A stretch of DNA of 64,000 bases from Tridacna crocea. Taxonomy: Eukaryota > Mollusca > Bivalvia > Cardiida > Cardiidae. The translations under genes were made by a program, and so were the position numbers. The notes beneath the pieces are model-generated. The model did no database searches, was not told the DNA's origin, and saw only the letters and a program-made list of their open reading frames with translations. The stretch covers positions 66,181,277-66,245,276 of the forward strand of contig OX031056.1 in the NCBI GenBank assembly GCA_943736015.1. The letters run 5' to 3'. This document shows positions 1 to 11,359 of the stretch, piece by piece. The stretch's first letter is position 1. Every line of letters starts with the position of its first letter.

Positions 1-297
1 ATCTTACACTATCTTCCTGAAAATACGTCATTTCTTATTTCATTGCAAAAAAAAGGTTTTAAGGGTGTCAAAAGATTATAACCCTACTCTGACAAAATAG
101 GGTTGAAGACATTCTGTAATGTATTTTATCAACACATCAGACTTTGGTCCGTAAAATCCATTTTGGCCCACAATTGACTATAAATCCAGAACTAGCATGG
201 TCCTTTAACACATTGAAAGAATTTAGATTACAATAAAGTTTGAAACATGTCACCGTGCGCTGGTGGATACTTCAGTAACGTGTGCGACCATGTGACC

Positions 298-428
298 TGC
301 AACATGCCAAAAGGGGCATTCGGACATTTGCGTAAAGTGTCGTGTCGGATCAGCCTGCGCGTAGTCCGCAAGCTGATCTGAGACGACACTTTACGCAAAT
401 GTCCAAATGCTCCTTTTCGCATGTTGCA
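298..428. mobile_element. Family D palindromic MITE
   Basis: A 131-bp imperfect palindrome. The outer arms (TGCAACATGCCAAAAGG and its complement) and inner arms (CATTTGCGTAAAGTGTCG) pair across a GC-rich centre containing GATCAGCCTGCG. The centre is of the same kind as in families C and E. No coding potential; the ORF crossing it is a palindrome artefact. Confidence 0.75.
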
Positions 429-540
429 ATCCACATCGGCTACCTAACACAGTCTACATCTCTCTTTTTGTTATGAAGATGCAGGGAACCCAGGCTATTT
501 ACACCATGAGGGCTCCCGCATGGCAGTATTCGTCATTTTT

Positions 541-650
541 TAATATTTTCCTAAATTTCAAAATAACGTAACTTCTGATTGGTTAAACCAGATGGTTTAG
601 CGAATCAGAAGTCGCCTTACTTGCTAAGTCTGACTAAAATGAAACTAAGA
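541..650. mobile_element. Family M hairpin MITE (CCAAT-type arms), copy 1
   Basis: Arms CTTCTGATTGGTTAAACCA (572-590) and its near complement at 593-611 form a hairpin. Similar hairpins lie near 17.05, 32.48 and 40.9 kb, all built on TTCTGATTGGCTAAACC. Each arm carries an ATTGG (inverted CCAAT) pentamer. Element ends here are not clear. Confidence 0.6.
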
Positions 651-1084
651 ATGAAATTGAAATTTATTGGTAAAAACAGGCTTGGATTCAGGTGATACAA
701 GTAACATGTTAAAAAAGAACTCGGCCATTAGGAGCCTAATGTGTCTAGTCTAGAATTGGTAAAGGCATCGTAAAAAACTGTCCACAGCAAAAATGAACCT
801 TTCATAACTAAAAGAATATTGACATGGCGCGAAACACATAAAACAATCTTCAAGCACAAACAAATTTTGAATAATTAATAAAAGCATGTTGAACTGTGTG
901 CAGAGGTCGCTATGTTTTCCTGTCAACATTACTTCAATAATGCATGAAATGGTGCCATTATGACTTTTACATAGTTATGATAACCGAAGTGCATCCATTT
1001 AGTCAAGGAAAACTTGTCAGACAAAAAAAAAGACTGTAATCCGCTGAGGCCTTGCAAAACAACAAAACAAACATGCTCTCAAAC
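651..1084. other. Unassigned AT-rich spacer
   Basis: No repeat family, hairpin or plausible exon recognised. Confidence 0.5.
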
Positions 1085-1203
1085 ATGCTAAGTGCGACTG
1101 GTTCACCTTTTGCGGACAGTGTAGATCAAGATCAGACTGCACAGAACGTGCAGTCTGATCTTTGATCTACACTGTCCGATAAGGAGATATTATTCCCCGA
1201 GAT
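1085..1203 (-). mobile_element. Family C TTAA-type MITE, truncated
   Basis: Contains the family C palindrome (GACAGTGTAGATCAAGATCA, centre AGAACG, mirrored arm) and the CACCTTTTGCGGACAG flank. The far end is missing: the sequence changes at 1203 into a mariner-like terminus, which probably cut it. Confidence 0.7.
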
Positions 1204-1330
1204 ACGAGGGCTGTTCAATAAGTAATGCCCCTGACCCACTTCCATTTGTCTCATATCTAGCTGAAATTTTGCATTCATATCTCTATGGGTTATGTGGCAA
1301 TTTACAGCTCTGAACTTATTGTGGTTTCTG
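1204..1330 (+). mobile_element. Mariner/Tc1-like terminus, fragment
   Basis: TACGAGGGCTGTTCAATAAG resembles mariner-type terminal repeats, and a related start (TACGAGGGGTGTTCAAAAGG) occurs at 20,920. No transposase reading frame follows and the inner limit is a guess. Confidence 0.4.
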
Positions 1331-1460
1331 ATTTACAGGTGTTTGAACTTAGTCAGATGTGTGACGGACATCTGATAGAAGAAAGAGTAAAAATTACTTC
1401 TTGTAACCCAATGGTCATTTAAATTCTAGCACAGACTTCCGACAATGTTTGAATTCGCAA

Positions 1461-1705
1461 TGCCAGCGTGTTACAAGGTCATATGGTGCATTCAGCTGTG
1501 ATCAGCGGTTTAGAGAAATCTCGAGCTAAACCAGGCCTGATTTCTCCTTAAATGTATTGATAAAAGCCATTTCCTCCATTGCTACTTTATAGGGCGTATT
1601 ACTACAATCCCCTAAATTTGGGGAGAGTAGTGCGTCATGCCAGACAGGTGGAATCTTCGAAGAATATGACATGCGCAGACAACGGAGTGGCACGTGTATT
1701 TTACC
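1461..1705 (-). mobile_element. Family G dispersed repeat, copy 1
   Basis: Reverse copy of the repeat also at 31.7, 41.9 and 42.8 kb. Shared marks are GTCATATTCTTCGAAGATTC near one end, then AGTAGCAATGGAG and GAGATTTCTCTAAACC. This copy lacks the CCATCTAGCG end. No open frame is conserved among copies. Could be a non-autonomous transposon or solo terminal repeat. Confidence 0.65.
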
Positions 1706-1810
1706 TAGGTACATGTAACTGTATTGCGTGGGAACTGTTTCCGTCTTCAACTGAAGAGCCTATATAATCAAAGTGTTGTAAGCACTGTAATCGGTCGTCA
1801 CTGAATGATT

Positions 1811-2052
1811 ATTGGTTGGTTGGTTGATTGGTTGGTTGTATTGGAGTTTAATGCCACTTTAACAGCTAAGGTCATATCATGGCGATCAATGACACACATG
1901 TGTTTCCTGACTTTCTCACACCAGTACTAACACAACTTTCCTTTCCGAAGCAACCGACTACTTTTCTCATATGCTTCTGCAGAGGTGAGAGGCGAAAATT
2001 TGCCAGAAAGAAAGTTCGCCTCAACCAAGGATAGAACTCACAACCACCGGTT
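1811..2052 (-). mobile_element. tRNA-headed SINE, 5'-truncated
   Basis: On the minus strand it matches the body of the SINE at 46,885-47,150 (TCGCCTCTCACCTCTGCAG, GAAAGCCAGGAAACAC, GTGGCGTTAAA-like tail) and ends in a CCAA-type simple tail, visible on plus as (TTGG)n at 1812-1837. Only the box B side of the tRNA-like head remains. Confidence 0.75.
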
Positions 2053-2279
2053 AACGACCGATTAAAAATAAATCGGTTTGTTTTCTCACAGGTCGTAGCC
2101 ATGAAATATCGAAAAATATTCCATTATTTTTTTTTTTCGATAAACTACTGGATAGCATGAAATAATAAACACTATCTCTATTGCAGTTGGCAATTTGGCC
2201 AAAACTGATAATCTCTATTGAGATTACTTGATTCCTATTAATTCGTTTGGAATCATGCCATATTTTCGCTCAACGGCAT

Positions 2280-2498
2280 TTAACCCTTTCCTGCATGATC
2301 TAGAACCTAACAAAGAAACCCAGAGGGCTTTTGAAAACATTGTGAGAAAAGGAGAAAATGCTGGTACAAGCATTTTCTCCTTTTCTCACAATGTTTTCTA
2401 CCCTTTCACAGAGGGTTTCAAAACGCTACATTTAATATGTCGTCTGAAAATGCACCCATTTTGGACCTGTCCAAAATTTTATCTCGTGGTAAAGAATT
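2280..2498 (+). mobile_element. Family B TTAA MITE
   Basis: Starts TTAACCCTTTCC; core hairpin GGAGAAAATGCTGGTACAAGCATTTTCTCC-type at about 2350-2385, flanked by AAAACATTGTG and CACAATGTTTT arms. The right TTAA has decayed to ATTC. Confidence 0.8.
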
Positions 2499-2801
2499 CA
2501 GCAAAGCCAACTTTATGTTGGTGTTCCTAATTCAAAGTACTGAAAGTCGTGAAATCGGATTTTGCTACAGAATAAATGGTCTGTCAGTGTTGAGAGTATA
2601 AGAATACGACAAACTAAAGGAGTCTTCAAAGAAGTGAAAATTATTTGTGAAAAATAGAAAATATAGCGAGAAAGTAGAAACTGCTGGTTTCTTCTTCTCC
2701 CAAACCGTTTTCAAAAGTCCTTTGCTTACTGGTTATAAAGACGTGGTATTTTATGTTACGGGTTAGCATTAATCTGAAAAAAAAACCTGAAATGATTTTG
2801 C
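2499..2801. other. Unassigned spacer
   Basis: Nothing recognised. Confidence 0.4.
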
Positions 2802-3030
2802 TTAAGCCTCTAGCAAACAATCCCTGTTTTTTTACGACCCTGAGATACAAGCCTTTTGAAAACATTGTGGGAAAAGGAGAAAATGCTGGTAACCATCATT
2901 TTCTCCTTTTCCCGTAATGTTCCTATCCTGCTGGAAGCAAATTTCAATTTTTGAGTTACGTTTATTTTGTCATCTGCAAATGCTTTCAATTCGGACCGGT
3001 CTGAAATTTTGTCGTTTGGGAATGAGTTGA
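2802..3030 (+). mobile_element. Family B TTAA MITE
   Basis: Begins TTAAGCCTCTAGCAAACAAT, ends GGGAATGAGTTGA, 229 bp. The core has mismatches in the right arm (CATCATTTTCTCC). Confidence 0.8.
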
Positions 3031-4414
3031 ATAGCATAGAATGTAAATTATTCATGTCCTCGTTTGACACACTGCATCGGTCAGCGCCAAGGGAGCTGAA
3101 CATCAAAATTTTGATTATCGCTGCGAAAAAAAGAGTCTGCCACCCACAAGTTTCAAAGTCTTTACCAAATGGATACCTGTCTGTTGATTTGGTAAGAAAA
3201 TTAAGGTCTCGGGACATGAGTTTTCAAAAGACGTAACAATGGTCATAAATTGACTGATCTCGAACTTTTCTGACCTTTTAGAGGTAAACGGTTTATCTTC
3301 TTCACCCATCGGTCGAACCTTTCTGCATCCGATGTTGGAATACGGAACATTTGAATTACACCTTTCAAAAACCGATTTGTGCATCCTGGGGCACAACAGG
3401 CTGAATGCATTATTTCTCTGATCTTATCTGAACAGACGATGATGGATTAAAATTTGTTAAAACGGCAACTATTTACGATAAAATTTTCCTATTAATTACA
3501 GCTTATTAGTCGCCGCGCAGAAGCGCGCGACTATATTTTTAATAGTTTTTCGAGTTAGGACATGGATAGTGGGAATTTCGTTTTTATAGGGGTGTTAGGT
3601 TAACAAGGAATCTTTCTAACGTTACTTCGCCTTAAACTGGCTTTTTAATTCATTCTTAAACTACGAAATTGCAATACGATACTATTTTTGTTCTATTAAT
3701 ACTTACAACATCAAAAAACCGCCTAATTATTTCTTTTATTGTCGCTATTCGTGAGAAATGGACTCGTCCACATAAATGCCTTGTTTCCATTGGTCAAGGC
3801 TGAACCACAACGAGGCTGTACAGGTTTCCAGTCATTTCGTACCTTGTTAATTTCGTACCTAGGTCATTTCGTACGATTTTGGTAATTTCGTACCTACTTA
3901 TAGTTTGTATTTTGGTCATTTCGTACCCAGTTGGTCGTTTCGTACAAACTTCGTTCACAGGTTTAATTATCATTTTGATTATTTTGTAGATAGTTTTTCC
4001 TACTATTTGTGTGTTTTTTGTTGAATGACCATTGCTAAAATTGTGCATTGTTGAAATTGTGCTAAATTCCGCCGAAGAACGGGTATGATGGTTATGATTG
4101 TATCTGACCATTATTGGTTACTTATTTCTAAATTTAGTTTTTACAACAAAGATAGTTTAGAACTCCTTTGTTTATTTCTCAACGAGCTCTGCATAAATTT
4201 AATTTGTGGAAAAAATCTGGAGAGAGGCCACTTTTTCGCTGTGTTGTTCATAATGATAAAGCGCGATGCAAAACCATGATTCTTTATGAACACTGTTCAC
4301 CAAACACTATAGTCTTAGACTTGTTTAAATTGAAAGCATGCCTTGCAAACTTACGTCCTCTTGAATCATACTTTCCTAGGACAGCAACATTTTAGTAACT
4401 TAGCCCTGCTTTCA
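3031..4414. other. Unassigned stretch with short GC hairpin
   Basis: Contains a GC hairpin at about 3508-3532 (GTCGCCGCGC/GCGCGCGAC). A GGCGACT block at 4801-4809 could be the matching end of a decayed element, but support is weak. Frames at 4085-4576 are not recognised as protein. Degenerate repeats at 3825-3950 are listed separately. Confidence 0.3.
3825..3950 (+). repeat. Degenerate TTTCGTAC repeat cluster
   Basis: Six loose units of GGTCATTTCGTACC spaced about 18-25 bp. A mirror-orientation cluster (GTACGAAATGACC) occurs at 13,730-13,855. Low copy and diverged. Confidence 0.6.
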
Positions 4415-4640
4415 CCACTTTCCCAAACAAATACGGGTTATCACATGTGTCCTATCAAATTCTTTTGTCAAAACATGTTGGATAAGGAGAAATTGCTCGT
4501 TATAAGCAATTTCTTCTTTATTAAATACTTTTTCCCCACTACTAGCATATTTTCCACCATTTTTGCAGCTTTTTAAATTGTCATCTGCCAACTCTTTGAA
4601 TTTGGAAGAGTCTGATATTTGTCGTTTGGAAAAGAGTTAA
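4415..4640 (+). mobile_element. Family B MITE with GCTCGT-type centre
   Basis: Right part matches family B (GTCATCTGCCAACTCTTTG, GTCGTTTGGAAAAGAGTTAA). The centre is AGAAATTGCTCGTTATAAGC instead of the usual AATGCTGGT centre. Left end decayed. Confidence 0.7.
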
Positions 4641-4897
4641 GAGAGAGCTGTGCTAGGGTATTAGATACTGTAACAGAAGACAAGTTTTGATATAGGTTAC
4701 TATTCACATAATTTCATAATGTGTTAAAAATTCTGCTGATGAAAACTGACATTTACTTACTTGCCCCGGCTTTCTTGAAGCATTAAACAAATTTTTTTGC
4801 GGCGACTTTGATGCTTTGCATCAACTTTTTCTTGTACTCTATCGATTGTTTTCTTTGTTTTGACTTACGCGCGTAGCGCATGCGCGAAAATATTGAA

Positions 4898-5115
4898 TTA
4901 ACCCTTTACTCCATAGATGCTCATTTCTACGCATTGCTTGTAGGAGCCTTTGGAAAACATTGTGGCAAAAGGTGAAATTGCTCGTCATGTTTGCCACAAT
5001 GTTTTCAATGCTATCAAAAGGTGTCATATACACATAAGAAACAGCTCCATCCTTGCTGTTATTTGGGGTCAATATTAGAGATACCATAGAAATGCCTTAT
5101 GGGGTAAAGGGTTAA
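4898..5115 (+). mobile_element. Family A TTAA MITE
   Basis: TTAACCCTTTACTCCATAG to GGGGTAAAGGGTTAA, with TTAA at both ends. Arms GGAAAACATTGTGGCAAAAG pair with TTTGCCACAATGTTTTC. The very centre of the hairpin is deleted here (CTCGTCATG). Confidence 0.85.
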
Positions 5116-5190
5116 GGGATACTTATATCTTGACAACAGTAAGCGTCGTAAAAAGCTCTATAGGGATAACACAAGGAAACCATGACACCA

Positions 5191-5348
5191 AAGCTCCAGA
5201 TAGAGGGAGTGATTTTGATTTCAAAATTGAAAATATTAATTTTTCTCCACTAAACCCTATGTTGTGGGTACTCATTGGAATCGTCACATAGGGTTTCGAT
5301 GAGAAATAATTACTTTAGAATAGCACCACTCCCTCATATCTGGAGCCC
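5191..5348. mobile_element. Family N MITE, copy 1
   Basis: Terminal inverted repeats AAGCTCCAGATAGAGGGAGT and its near complement at 5330-5347, plus an inner hairpin AACCCTATGTTG/CACATAGGGTT. A second copy is at 49,745-49,908. Confidence 0.75.
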
Positions 5349-6019
5349 TGATGGTACTTTACAATATACTAGCCAAGCTCTCGGTAAAGATAGATAAATG
5401 TATCTTTGTAATGTACCATACACCTTACCGAAACACCGACTGAACTAAGACTTAGAATGAGGTAGGCTGGTCCTTTACCACGCACAGAATTTACAAACTA
5501 GCAAACAGTTTCGACTCAGGTCAGCCTGCATTAAACGACCGCTTCTCAAAACTTTGAACTTACGGACACACATTTTTTGTAGGTTTTTTTTTCCGATTAA
5601 GTTCGAATGATCGGAGGTTCAATAATGGAGGATTTTGTGCGAAATAACGAAAATGTAATCCCTTCAAGCAGTCACAATAAAACAGAATGTTGTGAATAAT
5701 TTACGTGTTAGACAGTACTAATACCTTTGTTATCCGAGGTTTTAGAACAAAGAAAGATTGCCGAAGTATACTGTACACTGAAATAGTTTCTTTCAGTTCA
5801 AAAATAGAAGACAAGAATCATCGTTAATAGTAAATGAGGAAGGCACGTGGTTAAATATAGATAATGACGCCAAGTGGCTCAGATCTAATGCACGAACATA
5901 GTAACATTCATTAGCTGTGGTCAATATAGATGTCCTGTAGATCTCTTCCTTTCTGTTTTCAAATATAGCGAGAAAATCAAAGCACTGACGGTGCGGAGTA
6001 CGTATATAGTAAAATATGA
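5349..6019. other. Unassigned spacer
   Basis: No repeat family, exon or RNA gene recognised. Confidence 0.5.
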
Positions 6020-6545
6020 AAAGAAATATACATTTATCACATAACTCTCCTTGTTTTCAATGTAATACACTCATTACGAATGTTCTTGACTCACACACGT
6101 GTGAGATAAGAAAATACTACTGTATTTGGTCAACACTCTTGGATTATACGCTTCATTCTAAAACATTACTGACCAAGATTCCTAGTGGAAATTAGTGGTT
6201 AAATTATTAATCGTGATAAAGTTGTCAATTTAATCACTTGTAGACTCAAAACATAATCAATATAATTATAATGCAAGTTTCTTCGGAACTATTTTTCGTT
6301 CGTCAAAGTAAGCGCACAGGCTTCATGTAAATTTCACTACACATGATACATGTATGCCTCTGGTTTAACACAATTTGGAATATAAAATTTTGTTGAACAG
6401 TAATGGGATAAAAAGAATCTGACTCTCATTTGTTTTTGAGGTAAAAAATCATTAAACTCGTCCACAAAAAAATGTTATTAAGCTCGCCAAAGGCTCGCTT
6501 AATAACATTTTTGTAGACTCGTTTAATATTTCTTTTTATCTCAAA
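6020..6545. mobile_element. Family K repeat, copy 1
   Basis: About 525 bp that recur in reverse orientation at 36,070-37,030 (shared blocks TCATGTAAATTTCACTACAC, GCAAGTTTCTTCGGAACT, CATTACTGACC). Includes a hairpin AAAATGTTATTAAGC / GCTTAATAACATTTT at 6470-6513. Confidence 0.7.
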
Positions 6546-6737
6546 AGCCAACTCATGTCAGATCCTATATGTAACCAATCTGTTGGAGTTCTAGGTGCAT
6601 GTAGCCATCAAGTTGTCGTCACGTACGAGACATGATACCTATCTGTGAGCGTAAAGTATGATAGATACCGATCTGTTCTTCTTGCCTTGGAGGAAAAATT
6701 TCTGAAAAGGCGCTCGTTTGGTTAGGCTGCTAAGTGT

Positions 6738-6795
6738 TAAATTTCACTGACCTTTTGCGGACGGTGTTGATCGAGATCAGGCTGCACAGACCTCC
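6738..6795 (-). mobile_element. Family C half element
   Basis: Only one arm (CACTGACCTTTTGCGGACGG, GATCGAGATCAGGCTGCACA) remains; the sequence breaks at the hairpin centre. Confidence 0.65.
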
Positions 6796-7051
6796 TCTTT
6801 TTTATATTCAGAGAAACAACTTCTACAAGTAAGCAAAATAGAGAGAAGCTGAAAAATAACAGTTACACATGTTTTCTAACATAATTTGAGACTTCATTTT
6901 TTTTCTGTGTTTACATGGGCTTTTCTTTGACATTTCGAAGTGTTCACGTTTTTATATTAGGTAATTGTTTAGAGTTTCTTGATTTCTAGATATTTCCGTT
7001 TTAAGCTCATCCTTAGAAGATTTACTAACACGTTTTCAATCTTTCCCGGAA

Positions 7052-7265
7052 TTAACCCTTATTCTGCCAAATAAGATAAAAATGGTACTTTCAAGCTGAT
7101 GGTAAAACCCAAGTATTGTTATTTGAAAGGTCATTTAAGACGAAACATATCTCCTCTACGGACAGTGTAGATCCAAGATCAGACTGCACAGAATGTGCAG
7201 TCTGATCTTGATCTGCACTTTCTGCAGAAAGACCTCTAGTCGCGCTTCGCTGCCATTGGGTTTTA
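7052..7265 (+). mobile_element. Family C TTAA MITE
   Basis: Starts TTAACCCTTATTCTGCCAAA; contains the full GATCAGACTGCACAGAATGT hairpin. The right end has drifted to GCTGCCATTGGGTTTTA. Confidence 0.8.
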
Positions 7266-7886
7266 CCCTTTTCACATCAACACGTGTTTTATCGACAGGT
7301 CCCTGAAGCAGACAAGCCATCGGAAACATAACGGCACAAGGAGCTTTTTCTTGCAAAACAATCGCTTATGTTCCAACAAAATCTTCATTTTTGTTAAATA
7401 ATCCTTTCCTCTCTATATTTCCCGTCTGAATCACTTTTTTGGGTATTTTGTAAAGGCCGTATGGTTTTGTATGGTAATTAGTTACAAACAATACAGGGGA
7501 AAATAGATTTTCCCGGAGAAATGTGATAATTATACACTAGAGCTGTTTCCTGAGTTAAAGCTGGGAAAGGTTGGGGAATTTTTTTGTACAGTCTCTCTTG
7601 ATTTCGATTTACTAAGGAAACTGATTCAAAAACAATTGTTTTATTTGCGGATGTTAACCCTTCGCCACTTCTGTTATAATCTTGGGCAGGTCTTCTCCGA
7701 GTCTTTTAGTACCAATGTATTGTGTCCTCGTTGAAAAGCAACTGGTTGCTTCCCAAAAGCCAAATGCATTCATTATTTTCAGCTATAAGCATAAAAGGTT
7801 ACAGTCCCTTGGGTCCATGCGCTGTAGATGCATAGGTATGGCCTTTTGCCACGGTTTATAAAAAAAAATGAAGTGCTGAAACTATG
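7266..7886. other. Unassigned spacer
   Basis: Nothing recognised. Confidence 0.5.
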
Positions 7887-8043
7887 TTAAGTCTTTACCA
7901 CATAACTCCGACTATTAACGACCCTGAAAATTGTAGGAAAAGGAGAAAATGCTGGTTCAACTTTTGAACCATACTTACATTGTCTTGTGCAATTGCTTTC
8001 AATCTGGACTGGTCTACAATTTTGTCGTTTGGTAAAGAGTTAA
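7887..8043 (+). mobile_element. Family B MITE, right core arm deleted
   Basis: TTAAGTCTTTACCACATAAC to TTTGGTAAAGAGTTAA. The left core arm (GGAAAAGGAGAAAATGCTGG) is present but the mirrored arm is missing, so only half the palindrome survives. Confidence 0.8.
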
Positions 8044-8187
8044 AGACCTCCAACGTTCGAGACAATCTGTCCATTCGATAAGCAATATTTTGGCAGAGGG
8101 AGAAGGCCCCAAAAAGGGCCCCTATAAGAAGCACTTTTACAATTAAACGGCTTTTTAAAAAATGATTTTTCACCTCCCTAATATTTT

Positions 8188-8401
8188 TTAACCCTTATCC
8201 TGCCAAATAACTAAAATGAAATTTTCAATTCTATAGTAAAAACTCAAATGTTGGTATTTCAAAGTTATGTTTTGGGGATTAATATCTCCGTATATCGGAC
8301 AGTGTAGATCCAAGATCAGACTGCACGTTCTGTGCAGTCTGATCTTGATCTACACTGTCCGCAAAAGGTCAGTGAGTTGTGATCAGCAGCCCAGGGGTTA
8401 A
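8188..8401 (+). mobile_element. Family C TTAA MITE, reference copy
   Basis: Complete at both ends: TTAACCCTTATCCTGCCAAA and GCAGCCCAGGGGTTAA, 214 bp. The central palindrome (CGGACAGTGTAGATC to GATCTACACTGTCCG) is almost perfect with TGCACGTTCTGTGCA at the centre. TTAA duplication and CCC ends fit the piggyBac pattern; that placement is inference. Confidence 0.88.
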
Positions 8402-8846
8402 TATTCACCTAGATCGTTCAAAATTGCTGTGTTTGTGCTACTGTAATCCAAAGGTCAACAGAAACAACGTTGAAAAAAAAAAACGACTTTGAAAAAATTA
8501 TTACAAAATGCCGTTTTCTTACAAAATTCATTTTAACAAGGGTCACTGACTCATCCAGTGTGTTGGAAAATTAGTAAAGCTGAACTGAATAGAACATCTA
8601 CCTACTGCAGATGATTTTCTAGAAAATAAATGAGGCACACTCTCTGAACACTGGTTTAATGCAGCTTCAGAAGGTATCGAGCCAGATCACCCTCCGCGAT
8701 CCGCAGTGTCGAAACATTTTGGTATTTGTAGATTTTCCAAGGACCACTCTACTCCACGCTTCAGTCTAGACAAAATAGTTTTTTGGTGATACAATAATGT
8801 ATGATGACTTGATGGATGTAGATCTAAAGGACATGCATTATTATTA
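8402..8846. other. Unassigned spacer
   Basis: Nothing recognised. Confidence 0.45.
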
Positions 8847-9193
8847 TACAGCAAAGAAATTTCTCGTGATCTGATTGGTTAACATGCCGGGAGCATGTAT
8901 CAGGTTCCCTGGCAAAAACCACGTAAAACCAGTTTCCTTTTTGAGTGCCCCGTAAACATCACTACACGTGCAGGACAACATCCAAAATGGCGGCATCGAT
9001 CGCTCACCAGACTGCAAATTATGCACCAAACTGCACGCTTTAGTGACGACAGTTTCCAGTGACGTCAGTTTTCATTGAATTGTGGCACACAGAAGGGCAT
9101 TTCTATTTCGTCAGCAAACTCGATTCGTGAAATTATAATACAGGAAAATTTCGCTTAACGCGCTTTGAATGGGTAGAACTTTGCAGTATAATA
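8847..9193 (+). mobile_element. Family R MITE, copy 1
   Basis: Ends TTATACAGCAAAGAAATTTC and CTTTGCAGTATAAT are inverted repeats (TTATACWGCAAAG). A second copy lies inverted at 10,622-10,992. Both copies carry CCAAAATGGCGGC-like blocks. Confidence 0.65.
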
Positions 9194-9194
9194 A

Positions 9195-9310
9195 ATTCGT
9201 TGTACGGACTTGGAAACTTGTTCACGACTGTGGTTAAACATGTCGCCCCGAGCCGAAGGTCTGCCACCTGACCGTACAACTAAAAAAGTCCCTGTTCTCA
9301 AAGTAGTTCT
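9195..9310 (+). mobile_element. Family S hairpin, arm-deleted copy
   Basis: GTTGTACGGACTTGGAAACT to CCACCTGACCGTACAAC. It matches the fuller palindrome at 10,489-10,610, with the GGTGGCAGG part of the left arm lost. It abuts family R as in the second copy. Confidence 0.6.
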
Positions 9311-9631
9311 CAAATGCAAACTCAAACTTACACATGTGCATCATAGCACAACTGGTAATATTCATGGTTTCGCAGCGAAAGAAAAAAATCTATGTTAAAG
9401 GGTTATGTTTGTTGTTTTAAATATTGCAAACAATCAATGATCTTACAAAGGGTGATCATAAAGAACGAAGACCACAAAAACTCGCGTTGGATAAGAAAAA
9501 TTTGCGTAGGTGAGTACTAAATATCTCGTAATTGACTTAAGCTTTCAACTGTCGTCTTTATCAAGTAGTTGAGGCGTTACGTCATTTTAATGACGCCACA
9601 TATTGCATTAATTGTTGGATGACGTTTTATT
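9311..9631. other. Unassigned spacer
   Basis: Nothing recognised. Confidence 0.4.
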
Positions 9632-10085
9632 TCATGCTTTCCGGTAGGATATCGAGGAATAGCACTGAAAATATTTGTCGATCTTACACTGGTACCGCCA
9701 GTGAAAATACCGATTTTCACGTTCTTGTTCCCTAGGTAAATTGTCCGTGACCCACAACCAGATGGGAAATATGACGTCATATACCATACAGTTTTCGCAC
9801 TTGACGTAATATTGTAATGCGTTGCTATGCGGAAGGGGTATGCCACGGGGAATAATGGAAAAGAACTGTACTGATTTTGATAAAGCTCCCAACAGAAAGG
9901 GTTAACAGCATTGAAATAAATAGAATATTTATTTTTTTAAGGTAAAAGATCGAAATTTATTTCATCTCGTGAACACCATCGGCAATATTTTCACTCGTGG
10001 CTGCGCCACTCGTGAAAATATTACCGATGGTGTTCACTCGATGAAATATATTTCGATCTTTCACCGAAAAAAAAATATCCTCTAT
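9632..10085. mobile_element. Family F repeat with long terminal hairpin, copy 1
   Basis: About 450 bp, also at 54.2 and 60.8 kb (CATGCTTTCCGGTAGGATAT, GCGTTGCTATGCGGAAGGGG, GGAATAATGGA). Its right part, 9947-10,063, is a near-perfect 117-bp palindrome (AAAGATCGAAATTTATTTCA; centre CGTGGCTGCGCCACG). The other copies keep mainly one arm of this palindrome. Confidence 0.8.
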
Positions 10086-10488
10086 TTATTTAAGCCGAGG
10101 CATGTTTGAAACTGACGGCGAATTATAGGTCCCTAGGGCCGGCTGTATGTTTATTTTTTTCATTAATTTTATTGTTTAATTTGTATGACATTCTGTACAC
10201 CTGTCACTATAATAAGCTAGTTATTTACCTACAAGTGTGTTTCATCAGAAAAGTAAACCATTTAACTATTGTAAATGGATTTATTACGATACAATTCAGG
10301 ATAATCATTATGTTCTACCTGTTTATATTACCTTACTGTAACCCAGACCTTCATTTTATTTTTTTCCATGTGTTTTGAGGAAAATGGGAACGAACGAACA
10401 ACTGTAGGCACGAGCGTACGAACGAAATATCTTGATAACAAAAACTTACATAATTCCATAGTCATAAAAGACATGAAAACTACATTAT
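10086..10488. other. Unassigned AT-rich spacer
   Basis: A 90-codon frame at 10,106-10,378 is low-complexity and unrecognised. Confidence 0.4.
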
Positions 10489-10610
10489 TAGTTGTACGGT
10501 CAGGCGGCAGGGGACTTGGAAACTTATTCAGGGCTTTGCTGAATCATGTCGTCCCGAGCTTCTCCAAAGCCGTGAACAAGTTTCCAAGTCCCCCTGCCAT
10601 CTGACTGTTC
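10489..10610. mobile_element. Family S palindrome
   Basis: GTTGTACGGTCAGGCGGCAG pairs with CTGCCATCTGACTGTTCAAC, and GGACTTGGAAACTT with AAGTTTCCAAGTCC. A hairpin of about 120 bp. Confidence 0.7.
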
Positions 10611-10621
10611 AACGAATTTAT

Positions 10622-10992
10622 CTCACTGCAAAGTTTTACCATTCCAACGTTTTAAGCGGGTTTTTCCCGTTTTTATTTTGTTGTTGAAAAATTGATTACG
10701 CTGACCAAGTAGAGTTTCCCTTCTGAGTGCCCATTTTCAATGAAGAATGACGTTACTGGAAACTGACGTCAATGAAACAGTAAAAAGTGCTAAAACGTGC
10801 AGCTTAGCACATAATCTTGATGTAACTCTTAATCGACGCCGCCATTTTGGATGCTGTGTTTATTGTGTAGTTATGTATACGGGGCTCGCGAAAGGGGAAA
10901 GGGCTTCTACGTTAATTTTGACAGTGTACATGGTGTATATGTTCGTGGCATAATATCCAATCAGATCACGAGAAATTTCTTTGCAGTATAAC
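10622..10992 (-). mobile_element. Family R MITE, copy 2 (inverted)
   Basis: Reverse-oriented partner of 8847-9193, bounded by CTGCAAAG and CTTTGCAGTATAAC. Shared internal blocks include CTGGAAACTGACGTCA and GCCGCCATTTTGGATG. Confidence 0.65.
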
Positions 10993-11359
10993 AAAAAGTA
11001 ATGTCTTCACGCTACAGCAGAAGAGAGAAAAAAATTAAACACACAAATAAGGGAAAAAAGTTACCCAGTTAAAAATAAATATAGATGATACAGAAAATCA
11101 ATTTATAAACAGTGATTTAAAAATTTGCGATCCGAAAGACAAGCCTAACCTAGTCAACCAGCTGTTGGCAGCCCTGAAAAAAATACTCGAGAAAAAGCAG
11201 TCGCTTATTATAGATATTTATCCTCTACCTCGCCCCACCCCACCTCGCCCTCCCCCATCCTCTCCCCCTCCCCCACGACCCAACACTGTCCTCCATTGTC
11301 CTCCATTCTACCCCAAAACGACAACGGGAAGAGCTTGAAAGTATATTCGGTGTAAAACT

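Noticed and set aside
3508..4810. 1.3-kb transposon with AGTCGCCGC ends
   Set aside because: Only nine matching end bases, no clear target duplication and no second copy in the window.
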